From: Lasioglossum baleicum
Taxonomy: Eukaryota; Arthropoda; Insecta; Hymenoptera; Halictidae
DNA length: 64,000 nucleotides
Direction of reading: 5' to 3'
NCBI RefSeq assembly: GCF_051020765.1
Contig: NW_027469220.1
Span: 1-64,000, forward strand
Both the position numbers and the translations under genes were made by a program. Positions within the stretch are counted from its first letter, which is position 1. Each line of letters begins with the position of its first letter. Shown piece after piece: positions 24,601 through 39,200 of the stretch. A model generated the notes under the pieces. That model saw only the letters and a program-made list of their open reading frames with translations, was not told the origin of the DNA and ran no database searches.

Positions 24601-27600
24601 CCCACAAAACCTCGCACGTGTTTGTGCTCGACTAGACTGCGGGATGCATCCTTTCGCACGTGTTTTTACTCGACTAGCCTGCGGGATGCATCCTCTCGCA
24701 CGTGTTTTTGCTCGACTAGCCTGCGGGATGCATCCTCTCGCACGTGTTTTTGCTCGACTAGCCATGCGCATCCCAAAAAACCTGCGCATGCGCATCCCAC
24801 AAAACCTCGCACGTGTTTTTACTCGACTAGCCTGCGGGATGCATCCTCTCGCACGTGTTTTTACTCGAGTAGCCTACGGGATGCATCCTCTCGCACGTGT
24901 TTTTGCTCGACTAGCCATGCGCATCCCAAAAAACCTGCACATGCGCATCCCAAAAAACCTGCGCATGCGCATCCCACAAAACCTGCGCATGCGCATCCCA
25001 CAAAACCTCGCACGTGTTTTTACTCGACTAGCCTGCGGGATGCATCCTCTCGCACGTGTTTTTACTCGACTAGCCTGCGGGATGCATCCTCTCGCACGTG
25101 TTTTTACTCGACTAGCCTGCGGGATGCATCCTCTCGCACGTGTTTTTACTCGACTAGCCTACGGGATGCATCCTCTCGCACGTGTTTTTGCTCGACTAGC
25201 CATGCGCATCCCAAATAACCTGCACATGCGCATCCCAAAAAACCTGCGCATGCGCATCCCACAAAACCTGCGCATGCGCATCCCACAAAACCTCGCACGT
25301 GTTTTTACTCGACTAGCCTGCGGGATGCATCCTCTCGCACGTGTTTTTACTCAACTAGCCTGCGGGATGCATCCTCTCGCACGTGTTTTTGCTCGACTAG
25401 CCATGCGCATCCCAAAAAACCTGCACATGCGCATCCCAAAAAACCTGCGCATGCGCGTCCCACAAAATCTGCGCATGCGCATCCCACAAAACCTCGCACG
25501 TGTTTTTACTCGACTAGCCTGCGGGATGCATCCTCTCGCACGTGTTTTTGCTCGGCTAGCCTGCGGGATGCATCCTCTCGCACGTGTTTTTGCTCGACTA
25601 GCCTACGGGATGCATCCTCTCGCACGTGTTTTTGCTCGACTAGCCATGCGCATCCCAAATAACCTGCACATGCGCATCCCAAAAAACCTGCGCATGCGCA
25701 TCCCACAAAACCTGCGCATGCGCATCCCACAAAACCTCGCACGTGTTTTTACTCGACTAGCCTGCGGGATGCATCCTCTCGCACGTGTTTTTACTCAACT
25801 AGCCTGCGGGATGCATCCTCTCGCACGTGTTTTTGCTCGACTAGCCATGCGCATCCCAAAAAACCTGCACATGCGCATCCCAAAAAACCTGCGCATGCGC
25901 GTCCCACAAAATCTGCGCATGCGCATCCCACAAAACCTCGCACGTGTTTTTACTCGACTAGCCTGCGGGATGCATCCTCTCGCACGTGTTTTTGCTCGGC
26001 TAGCCTGCGGGATGCATCCTCTCGCACGTGTTTTTGCTCGACTAGCCATGCGCATCCCAAAAAACCTGCGCATGCGCATCCCACAAAACCTCGCACGTGT
26101 TTTTACTCGACTAGCCTGCGGGATGCATCCTCTCGCACGTGTTTTTACTCGACTAGCCTGCGGGATGCATCCTCTCGCACGTGTTTTTACTCGACTAGCC
26201 TGCGGGATGTATCGTCTCGCACGTGTTTTTACTCGACTAGCCTGCGGGATGCATCCTCTCGCACGTGTTTTTACTCGACTAGCCTGCGGGATGCATCGTC
26301 TCGCACGTGTTTTTACTCGACTAGCCTGCGGGATGCATCCTCTCGCACGTGTTTTTGCTCGACTAGCCATGCGCATCCCAAAAAACCTGCGCATGCGCAT
26401 CCCAAAAAATCTGCGCATGCGCATCCCACAAAACCTCGCACGTGTTTGTGCTCGACTAGCCTGCGGGATGCATCCTTTCGCACGTGTTTGTACTCGACTA
26501 GCCTGCGGGATGCATCCTCTCGCACGTGTTTTTGCTCGGCTAGCCTGCGGGATGCATCCTCTCGCACGTGTTTTTGCTCGACTAGCCATGCGCATCCCAA
26601 AAAACCTGCGCATGCGCATCCCAAAAAACCTGCGCATGCGCATCCCACAAAACCTGCGCATGCGCATCCCACAAAACCTCGCACGTGTTTTTACTCGACT
26701 AGCCTGCGGGATGCATCCTCTCGCACGTGTTTTTACTCGACTAGCCTGCGGGATGCATCCTCTCGCACGTGTTTTTGCTCGACTAGCCTGCGGGATGCAT
26801 CCTCTCGCACGTGTTTTTACTCGACTAGCCTGCGGGATGCATCCTCTCGCACGTGTTTTTGCTCGACTAGCCATGCGCATCCCAAAAAACCTGCGCATGC
26901 GCATCCCAAAAAATCTGCGCATGCGCATCCCACAAAACCTCGCACGTGTTTGTGCTCGACTAGCCTGCGGGATGCATCCTTTCGCACGTGTTTGTACTCG
27001 ACTAGCCTGCGGGATGCATCCTCTCGCACGTGTTTTTGCTCGGCTAGCCTGCGGGATGCATCCTCTCGCACGTGTTTTTGCTCGACTAGCCATGCGCATC
27101 CCAAAAAACCTGCGCATGCGCATCCCAAAAAACCTGGCATGCGCATCCCACAAAACCTGCGCATGCGCATCCCACAAAACCTCGCACGTGTTTTTACTCG
27201 ACTAGCCTGCGGGATGCATCCTCTCGCACGTGTTTTTACTCGACTAGCCTGCGGGATGCATCCTCTCGCACGTGTTTTTGCTCGACTAGCCTGCGGGATG
27301 CATCCTCTCGCACGTGTTTTTACTCGACTACCCTGCGGGATGCATCCTCTCGCACGTGTTTTTACTCGACTAGCCTGCGGGATGCATCCTCTCGCACGTG
27401 TTTTTGCTCGACTAGCCTGCGGGATGCATCCTCTCGCACGTGTTTTTACTCGACTACCCTGCGGGATGCATCCTCTCGCACGTGTTTTTGCTCGACTAGC
27501 CATGCGCATCCCAAAAAACCTGCGCATGCGCATCCCAAAAAACCTGGCATGCGCATCCCACAAAACCTGCGCATGCGCATCCCACAAAACCTCGCACGTG

Positions 27601-28963
27601 TTTTTACTCGACTAGCCTGCGGGATGCATCCTCTCGCACGTGTTTTTACTCGACTAGCCTGCGGGATGCATCCTCTCGCACGTGTTTTTGCTCGACTAGC
27701 CTGCGGGATGCATCCTCTCGCACGTGTTTTTACTCGACTACCCTGCGGGATGCATCCTCTCGCACGTGTTTTTACTCGACTAGCCTGCGGGATGCATCCT
27801 CTCGCACGTGTTTTTGCTCGACTAGCCTGCGGGATGCATCCTCTCGCACGTGTTTTTACTCGACTACCCTGCGGGATGCATCCTCTCGCACGTGTTTTTG
27901 CTCGACTAGCCATGCGCATCCCAAAAAACCTGCGCATGCGCATCCCAAAAAACCTGCGCATGCGCATCCCACAAAACCTGCGTATGCGCATCCCACAAAA
28001 CCTCGCACGTGTTTTTACTCGCCTAGCCTGCGGGATGCATCCTCTCGCACGTGTTTTTACTCAACTAGCCTGCGGGATGCATCCTCTCGCACGTGTTTTT
28101 GCTCGACTAGCCATGCGCATCCCAAAAAACCTGCACATGCGCATCCCAAAAAACCTGCGCATGCGCATCCCACAAAACCTGCGCATGCGCATCCCACAAA
28201 ACCTCGCACGTGTTTGTGCTCGACTAGCCTGCGGGATGCATCCTTTCGCACGTGTTTTTACTCGACTAGCCTGCGGGATGCATCCTCTCGCACGTGTTTT
28301 TACTCGACTGGCCTGCGGGATGCATCGTCTCGCACGTGTTTTTACTCGACTAGCCTGCGGGATGCATCCTCTCGCACGTGTTTTTGCTCGACTAGCCATG
28401 CGCATCCCAAAAAACCTGCACATGCGCATCCCAAAAAACCTGCGCATGCGCGTCCCACAAAATCTGCGCATGCGCATCCCACAAAACCTCGCACGTGTTT
28501 TTACTCGACTAGCCTGCGGGATGCATCCTCTCGCACGTGTTTTTGCTCGGCTAGCCTGCGGGATGCATCCTCTCGCACGTGTTTTTGCTCGACTAGCCAT
28601 GCGCATCCCAAAAAACCTGCGCATGCGCATCCCACAAAACCTCGCACGTGTTTTTACTCGACTAGCCTGCGGGATGCATCCTCTCGCACGTGTTTTTACT
28701 CGACTAGCCTGCGGGATGCATCCTCTCGCACGTGTTTTTACTCGACTAGCCTGCGGGATGTATCGTCTCGCACGTGTTTTTACTCGACTAGCCTGCGGGA
28801 TGCATCCTCTCGCACGTGTTTTTACTCGACTAGCCTGCGGGATGCATCGTCTCGCACGTGTTTTTACTCGACTAGCCTGCGGGATGCATCCTCTCGCACG
28901 TGTTTTTGCTCGACTAGCCATGCGCATCCCAAAAAACCTGCGCATGCGCATCCCAAAAAATCT
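21690..28963 (+). repeat. 7,275-bp higher-order unit, copy 1
   Basis: The unit matches 28964-36238 over its full length at a constant offset of 7,275 bp, so no net length change separates the copies. Within it are CCTGGCATG at 23216, 27133 and 27543, GATGTATCG near 22289, 26206 and 28757, and an XhoI-type CTCGAG near 24865. All translated stretches I compared between the two copies were identical, which points to a recent duplication. The left edge was placed where TGCACATG and AAAAAACC give way to other variants. Confidence 0.9.
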
Positions 28964-31900
28964 GCGCATGCGCATCCCACAAAACCTGCGCATGCGCATC
29001 CCACAAAACCTCGCACGTGTTTGTGCTCGACTAGCCTGCGGGATGCATCCTTTCGCACGTGTTTTTACTCGACTAGCCTGCGGGATGCATCCTCTCGCAC
29101 GTGTTTTTACTCGACTGGCCTGCGGGATGCATCGTCTCGCACGTGTTTTTACTCGACTAGCCTGCGGGATGCATCCTCTCGCACGTGTTTTTGCTCGACT
29201 AGCCATGCGCATCCCAAAAAACCTGCACATGCGCATCCCAAAAAACCTGCGCATGCGCGTCCCACAAAATCTGCGCATGCGCATCCCACAAAACCTCGCA
29301 CGTGTTTTTACTCGACTAGCCTGCGGGATGCATCCTCTCGCACGTGTTTTTGCTCGGCTAGCCTGCGGGATGCATCCTCTCGCACGTGTTTTTGCTCGAC
29401 TAGCCATGCGCATCCCAAAAAACCTGCGCATGCGCATCCCACAAAACCTCGCACGTGTTTTTACTCGACTAGCCTGCGGGATGCATCCTCTCGCACGTGT
29501 TTTTACTCGACTAGCCTGCGGGATGCATCCTCTCGCACGTGTTTTTACTCGACTAGCCTGCGGGATGTATCGTCTCGCACGTGTTTTTACTCGACTAGCC
29601 TGCGGGATGCATCCTCTCGCACGTGTTTTTACTCGACTAGCCTGCGGGATGCATCGTCTCGCACGTGTTTTTACTCGACTAGCCTGCGGGATGCATCCTC
29701 TCGCACGTGTTTTTGCTCGACTAGCCATGCGCATCCCAAAAAACCTGCGCATGCGCATCCCAAAAAATCTGCGCATGCGCATCCCACAAAACCTCGCACG
29801 TGTTTGTGCTCGACTAGCCTGCGGGATGCATCCTTTCGCACGTGTTTGTACTCGACTAGCCTGCGGGATGCATCCTCTCGCACGTGTTTTTGCTCGGCTA
29901 GCCTGCGGGATGCATCCTCTCGCACGTGTTTTTGCTCGACTAGCCATGCGCATCCCAAAAAACCTGCGCATGCGCATCCCAAAAAACCTGCGCATGCGCA
30001 TCCCACAAAACCTGCGCATGCGCATCCCACAAAACCTCGCACGTGTTTTTACTCGACTAGCCTGCGGGATGCATCCTCTCGCACGTGTTTTTACTCGACT
30101 AGCCTGCGGGATGCATCCTCTCGCACGTGTTTTTGCTCGACTAGCCTGCGGGATGCATCCTCTCGCACGTGTTTTTACTCGACTAGCCTGCGGGATGCAT
30201 CCTCTCGCACGTGTTTTTGCTCGACTAGCCATGCGCATCCCAAAAAACCTGCGCATGCGCATCCCAAAAAATCTGCGCATGCGCATCCCACAAAACCTCG
30301 CACGTGTTTGTGCTCGACTAGCCTGCGGGATGCATCCTTTCGCACGTGTTTGTACTCGACTAGCCTGCGGGATGCATCCTCTCGCACGTGTTTTTGCTCG
30401 GCTAGCCTGCGGGATGCATCCTCTCGCACGTGTTTTTGCTCGACTAGCCATGCGCATCCCAAAAAACCTGCGCATGCGCATCCCAAAAAACCTGGCATGC
30501 GCATCCCACAAAACCTGCGCATGCGCATCCCACAAAACCTCGCACGTGTTTTTACTCGACTAGCCTGCGGGATGCATCCTCTCGCACGTGTTTTTACTCG
30601 ACTAGCCTGCGGGATGCATCCTCTCGCACGTGTTTTTGCTCGACTAGCCTGCGGGATGCATCCTCTCGCACGTGTTTTTACTCGACTACCCTGCGGGATG
30701 CATCCTCTCGCACGTGTTTTTACTCGACTAGCCTGCGGGATGCATCCTCTCGCACGTGTTTTTGCTCGACTAGCCTGCGGGATGCATCCTCTCGCACGTG
30801 TTTTTACTCGACTACCCTGCGGGATGCATCCTCTCGCACGTGTTTTTGCTCGACTAGCCATGCGCATCCCAAAAAACCTGCGCATGCGCATCCCAAAAAA
30901 CCTGCGCATGCGCATCCCACAAAACCTGCGTATGCGCATCCCACAAAACCTCGCACGTGTTTTTACTCGCCTAGCCTGCGGGATGCATCCTCTCGCACGT
31001 GTTTTTACTCAACTAGCCTGCGGGATGCATCCTCTCGCACGTGTTTTTGCTCGACTAGCCATGCGCATCCCAAAAAACCTGCACATGCGCATCCCAAAAA
31101 ACCTGCGCATGCGCATCCCACAAAACCTGCGCATGCGCATCCCACAAAACCTCGCACGTGTTTGTGCTCGACTAGCCTGCGGGATGCATCCTTTCGCACG
31201 TGTTTTTACTCGACTAGCCTGCGGGATGCATCCTCTCGCACGTGTTTTTACTCGACTGGCCTGCGGGATGCATCGTCTCGCACGTGTTTTTACTCGACTA
31301 GCCTGCGGGATGCATCCTCTCGCACGTGTTTTTGCTCGACTAGCCATGCGCATCCCAAAAAACCTGCGCATGCGCATCCCAAAAAATCTGCGCATGCGCA
31401 TCCCACAAAACCTGCGCATGCGCATCCCACAAAACCTCGCACGTGTTTGTGCTCGACTAGCCTGCGGGATGCATCCTTTCGCACGTGTTTTTACTCGACT
31501 AGCCTGCGGGATGCATCCTCTCGCACGTGTTTTTGCTCGACTAGCCATGCGCATCCCAAAAAACCTGCGCATGCGCATCCCAAAAAATCTGCGCATGCGC
31601 ATCCCACAAAACCTGCGCATGCGCATCCCAAAAAATCTGCGCATGCGCATCCCACAAAACCTGCGCATGCGCATCCCACAAAACCTCGCACGTGTTTGTG
31701 CTCGACTAGCCTGCGGGATGCATCCTTTCGCACGTGTTTCTACTCGACTAGCCTGCGGGATGCATCCTCTCGCACGTGTTTTTGCTCGACTAGCCATGCG
31801 CATCCCAAAAAACCTGCGCATGCGCATTCCAAAAAATCTGCGCATGCGCATCCCACAAAACCTGCTCATGCGCATCCCACAAAACCTCGCACGTGTTTGT

Positions 31901-34900
31901 GCTCGACTAGACTGCGGGATGCATCCTTTCGCACGTGTTTTTACTCGACTAGCCTGCGGGATGCATCCTCTCGCACGTGTTTTTGCTCGACTAGCCTGCG
32001 GGATGCATCCTCTCGCACGTGTTTTTGCTCGACTAGCCATGCGCATCCCAAAAAACCTGCGCATGCGCATCCCACAAAACCTCGCACGTGTTTTTACTCG
32101 ACTAGCCTGCGGGATGCATCCTCTCGCACGTGTTTTTACTCGAGTAGCCTACGGGATGCATCCTCTCGCACGTGTTTTTGCTCGACTAGCCATGCGCATC
32201 CCAAAAAACCTGCACATGCGCATCCCAAAAAACCTGCGCATGCGCATCCCACAAAACCTGCGCATGCGCATCCCACAAAACCTCGCACGTGTTTTTACTC
32301 GACTAGCCTGCGGGATGCATCCTCTCGCACGTGTTTTTACTCGACTAGCCTGCGGGATGCATCCTCTCGCACGTGTTTTTACTCGACTAGCCTGCGGGAT
32401 GCATCCTCTCGCACGTGTTTTTACTCGACTAGCCTACGGGATGCATCCTCTCGCACGTGTTTTTGCTCGACTAGCCATGCGCATCCCAAATAACCTGCAC
32501 ATGCGCATCCCAAAAAACCTGCGCATGCGCATCCCACAAAACCTGCGCATGCGCATCCCACAAAACCTCGCACGTGTTTTTACTCGACTAGCCTGCGGGA
32601 TGCATCCTCTCGCACGTGTTTTTACTCAACTAGCCTGCGGGATGCATCCTCTCGCACGTGTTTTTGCTCGACTAGCCATGCGCATCCCAAAAAACCTGCA
32701 CATGCGCATCCCAAAAAACCTGCGCATGCGCGTCCCACAAAATCTGCGCATGCGCATCCCACAAAACCTCGCACGTGTTTTTACTCGACTAGCCTGCGGG
32801 ATGCATCCTCTCGCACGTGTTTTTGCTCGGCTAGCCTGCGGGATGCATCCTCTCGCACGTGTTTTTGCTCGACTAGCCTACGGGATGCATCCTCTCGCAC
32901 GTGTTTTTGCTCGACTAGCCATGCGCATCCCAAATAACCTGCACATGCGCATCCCAAAAAACCTGCGCATGCGCATCCCACAAAACCTGCGCATGCGCAT
33001 CCCACAAAACCTCGCACGTGTTTTTACTCGACTAGCCTGCGGGATGCATCCTCTCGCACGTGTTTTTACTCAACTAGCCTGCGGGATGCATCCTCTCGCA
33101 CGTGTTTTTGCTCGACTAGCCATGCGCATCCCAAAAAACCTGCACATGCGCATCCCAAAAAACCTGCGCATGCGCGTCCCACAAAATCTGCGCATGCGCA
33201 TCCCACAAAACCTCGCACGTGTTTTTACTCGACTAGCCTGCGGGATGCATCCTCTCGCACGTGTTTTTGCTCGGCTAGCCTGCGGGATGCATCCTCTCGC
33301 ACGTGTTTTTGCTCGACTAGCCATGCGCATCCCAAAAAACCTGCGCATGCGCATCCCACAAAACCTCGCACGTGTTTTTACTCGACTAGCCTGCGGGATG
33401 CATCCTCTCGCACGTGTTTTTACTCGACTAGCCTGCGGGATGCATCCTCTCGCACGTGTTTTTACTCGACTAGCCTGCGGGATGTATCGTCTCGCACGTG
33501 TTTTTACTCGACTAGCCTGCGGGATGCATCCTCTCGCACGTGTTTTTACTCGACTAGCCTGCGGGATGCATCGTCTCGCACGTGTTTTTACTCGACTAGC
33601 CTGCGGGATGCATCCTCTCGCACGTGTTTTTGCTCGACTAGCCATGCGCATCCCAAAAAACCTGCGCATGCGCATCCCAAAAAATCTGCGCATGCGCATC
33701 CCACAAAACCTCGCACGTGTTTGTGCTCGACTAGCCTGCGGGATGCATCCTTTCGCACGTGTTTGTACTCGACTAGCCTGCGGGATGCATCCTCTCGCAC
33801 GTGTTTTTGCTCGGCTAGCCTGCGGGATGCATCCTCTCGCACGTGTTTTTGCTCGACTAGCCATGCGCATCCCAAAAAACCTGCGCATGCGCATCCCAAA
33901 AAACCTGCGCATGCGCATCCCACAAAACCTGCGCATGCGCATCCCACAAAACCTCGCACGTGTTTTTACTCGACTAGCCTGCGGGATGCATCCTCTCGCA
34001 CGTGTTTTTACTCGACTAGCCTGCGGGATGCATCCTCTCGCACGTGTTTTTGCTCGACTAGCCTGCGGGATGCATCCTCTCGCACGTGTTTTTACTCGAC
34101 TAGCCTGCGGGATGCATCCTCTCGCACGTGTTTTTGCTCGACTAGCCATGCGCATCCCAAAAAACCTGCGCATGCGCATCCCAAAAAATCTGCGCATGCG
34201 CATCCCACAAAACCTCGCACGTGTTTGTGCTCGACTAGCCTGCGGGATGCATCCTTTCGCACGTGTTTGTACTCGACTAGCCTGCGGGATGCATCCTCTC
34301 GCACGTGTTTTTGCTCGGCTAGCCTGCGGGATGCATCCTCTCGCACGTGTTTTTGCTCGACTAGCCATGCGCATCCCAAAAAACCTGCGCATGCGCATCC
34401 CAAAAAACCTGGCATGCGCATCCCACAAAACCTGCGCATGCGCATCCCACAAAACCTCGCACGTGTTTTTACTCGACTAGCCTGCGGGATGCATCCTCTC
34501 GCACGTGTTTTTACTCGACTAGCCTGCGGGATGCATCCTCTCGCACGTGTTTTTGCTCGACTAGCCTGCGGGATGCATCCTCTCGCACGTGTTTTTACTC
34601 GACTACCCTGCGGGATGCATCCTCTCGCACGTGTTTTTACTCGACTAGCCTGCGGGATGCATCCTCTCGCACGTGTTTTTGCTCGACTAGCCTGCGGGAT
34701 GCATCCTCTCGCACGTGTTTTTACTCGACTACCCTGCGGGATGCATCCTCTCGCACGTGTTTTTGCTCGACTAGCCATGCGCATCCCAAAAAACCTGCGC
34801 ATGCGCATCCCAAAAAACCTGGCATGCGCATCCCACAAAACCTGCGCATGCGCATCCCACAAAACCTCGCACGTGTTTTTACTCGACTAGCCTGCGGGAT

Positions 34901-36238
34901 GCATCCTCTCGCACGTGTTTTTACTCGACTAGCCTGCGGGATGCATCCTCTCGCACGTGTTTTTGCTCGACTAGCCTGCGGGATGCATCCTCTCGCACGT
35001 GTTTTTACTCGACTACCCTGCGGGATGCATCCTCTCGCACGTGTTTTTACTCGACTAGCCTGCGGGATGCATCCTCTCGCACGTGTTTTTGCTCGACTAG
35101 CCTGCGGGATGCATCCTCTCGCACGTGTTTTTACTCGACTACCCTGCGGGATGCATCCTCTCGCACGTGTTTTTGCTCGACTAGCCATGCGCATCCCAAA
35201 AAACCTGCGCATGCGCATCCCAAAAAACCTGCGCATGCGCATCCCACAAAACCTGCGTATGCGCATCCCACAAAACCTCGCACGTGTTTTTACTCGCCTA
35301 GCCTGCGGGATGCATCCTCTCGCACGTGTTTTTACTCAACTAGCCTGCGGGATGCATCCTCTCGCACGTGTTTTTGCTCGACTAGCCATGCGCATCCCAA
35401 AAAACCTGCACATGCGCATCCCAAAAAACCTGCGCATGCGCATCCCACAAAACCTGCGCATGCGCATCCCACAAAACCTCGCACGTGTTTGTGCTCGACT
35501 AGCCTGCGGGATGCATCCTTTCGCACGTGTTTTTACTCGACTAGCCTGCGGGATGCATCCTCTCGCACGTGTTTTTACTCGACTGGCCTGCGGGATGCAT
35601 CGTCTCGCACGTGTTTTTACTCGACTAGCCTGCGGGATGCATCCTCTCGCACGTGTTTTTGCTCGACTAGCCATGCGCATCCCAAAAAACCTGCACATGC
35701 GCATCCCAAAAAACCTGCGCATGCGCGTCCCACAAAATCTGCGCATGCGCATCCCACAAAACCTCGCACGTGTTTTTACTCGACTAGCCTGCGGGATGCA
35801 TCCTCTCGCACGTGTTTTTGCTCGGCTAGCCTGCGGGATGCATCCTCTCGCACGTGTTTTTGCTCGACTAGCCATGCGCATCCCAAAAAACCTGCGCATG
35901 CGCATCCCACAAAACCTCGCACGTGTTTTTACTCGACTAGCCTGCGGGATGCATCCTCTCGCACGTGTTTTTACTCGACTAGCCTGCGGGATGCATCCTC
36001 TCGCACGTGTTTTTACTCGACTAGCCTGCGGGATGTATCGTCTCGCACGTGTTTTTACTCGACTAGCCTGCGGGATGCATCCTCTCGCACGTGTTTTTAC
36101 TCGACTAGCCTGCGGGATGCATCGTCTCGCACGTGTTTTTACTCGACTAGCCTGCGGGATGCATCCTCTCGCACGTGTTTTTGCTCGACTAGCCATGCGC
36201 ATCCCAAAAAACCTGCGCATGCGCATCCCAAAAAATCT
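28964..36238 (+). repeat. 7,275-bp higher-order unit, copy 2
   Basis: Directly adjoins copy 1. CCTGGCATG occurs at 30491, 34408 and 34818, each exactly 7,275 bp from its partner. Across the junction of the two copies, about 28.2-29.0 kb is followed by a near copy of itself at an offset of 807 bp. This accounts for the 2,948-bp marker spacing there, against 2,141 bp elsewhere. Confidence 0.9.
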
Positions 36239-39200
36239 GCGCATGCGCATCCCACAAAACCTCGCACGTGTTTGTGCTCGACTAGCCTGCGGGATGCATC
36301 CTTTCGCACGTGTTTGTACTCGACTAGCCTGCGGGATGCATCCTCTCGCACGTGTTTTTGCTCGGCTAGCCTGCGGGATGCATCCTCTCGCACGTGTTTT
36401 TGCTCGACTAGCCATGCGCATCCCAAAAAACCTGCGCATGCGCATCCCAAAAAACCTGCGCATGCGCATCCCACAAAACCTGCGCATGCGCATCCCACAA
36501 AACCTCGCACGTGTTTTTACTCGACTAGCCTGCGGGATGCATCCTCTCGCACGTGTTTTTACTCGACTAGCCTGCGGGATGCATCCTCTCGCACGTGTTT
36601 TTGCTCGACTAGCCTGCGGGATGCATCCTCTCGCACGTGTTTTTACTCGACTAGCCTGCGGGATGCATCCTCTCGCACGTGTTTTTGCTCGACTAGCCAT
36701 GCGCATCCCAAAAAACCTGCGCATGCGCATCCCAAAAAATCTGCGCATGCGCATCCCACAAAACCTCGCACGTGTTTGTGCTCGACTAGCCTGCGGGATG
36801 CATCCTTTCGCACGTGTTTGTACTCGACTAGCCTGCGGGATGCATCCTCTCGCACGTGTTTTTGCTCGGCTAGCCTGCGGGATGCATCCTCTCGCACGTG
36901 TTTTTGCTCGACTAGCCATGCGCATCCCAAAAAACCTGCGCATGCGCATCCCAAAAAACCTGGCATGCGCATCCCACAAAACCTGCGCATGCGCATCCCA
37001 CAAAACCTCGCACGTGTTTTTACTCGACTAGCCTGCGGGATGCATCCTCTCGCACGTGTTTTTACTCGACTAGCCTGCGGGATGCATCCTCTCGCACGTG
37101 TTTTTGCTCGACTAGCCTGCGGGATGCATCCTCTCGCACGTGTTTTTACTCGACTACCCTGCGGGATGCATCCTCTCGCACGTGTTTTTACTCGACTAGC
37201 CTGCGGGATGCATCCTCTCGCACGTGTTTTTGCTCGACTAGCCTGCGGGATGCATCCTCTCGCACGTGTTTTTACTCGACTACCCTGCGGGATGCATCCT
37301 CTCGCACGTGTTTTTGCTCGACTAGCCATGCGCATCCCAAAAAACCTGCGCATGCGCATCCCAAAAAACCTGCGCATGCGCATCCCACAAAACCTGCGTA
37401 TGCGCATCCCACAAAACCTCGCACGTGTTTTTACTCGCCTAGCCTGCGGGATGCATCCTCTCGCACGTGTTTTTACTCAACTAGCCTGCGGGATGCATCT
37501 TCTCGCACGTGTTTTTGCTCGACTAGCCATGCGCATCCCAAAAAACCTGCACATGCGCATCCCAAAAAACCTGCGCATGCGCATCCCACAAAACCTGCGC
37601 ATGCGCATCCCACAAAACCTCGCACGTGTTTGTGCTCGACTAGCCTGCGGGATGCATCCTTTCGCACGTGTTTTTACTCGACTAGCCTGCGGGATGCATC
37701 CTCTCGCACGTGTTTTTACTCGACTGGCCTGCGGGATGCATCGTCTCGCACGTGTTTTTACTCGACTAGCCTGCGGGATGCATCCTCTCGCACGTGTTTT
37801 TGCTCGACTAGCCATGCGCATCCCAAAAAACCTGCGCATGCGCATCCCAAAAAATCTGCGCATGCGCATCCCACAAAACCTGCGCATGCGCATCCCACAA
37901 AACCTCGCACGTGTTTGTGCTCGACTAGCCTGCGGGATGCATCCTTTCGCACGTGTTTTTACTCGACTAGCCTGCGGGATGCATCCTCTCGCACGTGTTT
38001 TTACTCGACTAGCCTGCGGGATGCATCCTCTCGCACGTGTTTTTGCTCGACTAGCCTGCGGGATGCATCCTCTCGCACGTGTTTTTACTCGACTACCCTG
38101 CGGGATGCATCCTCTCGCACGTGTTTTTGCTCGACTAGCCATGCGCATCCCAAAAAACCTGCGCATGCGCATCCCAAAAAACCTGCGCATGCGCATCCCA
38201 CAAAACCTGCGTATGCGCATCCCACAAAACCTCGCACGTGTTTTTACTCGCCTAGCCTGCGGGATGCATCCTCTCGCACGTGTTTTTACTCAACTAGCCT
38301 GCGGGATGCATCCTCTCGCACGTGTTTTTGCTCGACTAGCCATGCGCATCCCAAAAAACCTGCACATGCGCATCCCAAAAAACCTGCGCATGCGCATCCC
38401 ACAAAACCTGCGCATGCGCATCCCACAAAACCTCGCACGTGTTTGTGCTCGACTAGCCTGCGGGATGCATCCTTTCGCACGTGTTTTTACTCGACTAGCC
38501 TGCGGGATGCATCCTCTCGCACGTGTTTTTACTCGACTGGCCTGCGGGATGCATCGTCTCGCACGTGTTTTTACTCGACTAGCCTGCGGGATGCATCCTC
38601 TCGCACGTGTTTTTGCTCGACTAGCCATGCGCATCCCAAAAAACCTGCGCATGCGCATCCCAAAAAATCTGCGCATGCGCATCCCACAAAACCTGCGCAT
38701 GCGCATCCCACAAAACCTCGCACGTGTTTGTGCTCGACTAGCCTGCGGGATGCATCCTTTCGCACGTGTTTTTACTCGACTAGCCTGCGGGATGCATCCT
38801 CTCGCACGTGTTTTTGCTCGACTAGCCATGCGCATCCCAAAAAACCTGCGCATGCGCATCCCAAAAAATCTGCGCATGCGCATCCCACAAAACCTGCGCA
38901 TGCGCATCCCAAAAAATCTGCGCATGCGCATCCCACAAAACCTGCGCATGCGCATCCCACAAAACCTCGCACGTGTTTGTGCTCGACTAGCCTGCGGGAT
39001 GCATCCTTTCGCACGTGTTTCTACTCGACTAGCCTGCGGGATGCATCCTCTCGCACGTGTTTTTGCTCGACTAGCCATGCGCATCCCAAAAAACCTGCGC
39101 ATGCGCATTCCAAAAAATCTGCGCATGCGCATCCCACAAAACCTGCTCATGCGCATCCCACAAAACCTCGCACGTGTTTGTGCTCGACTAGACTGCGGGA

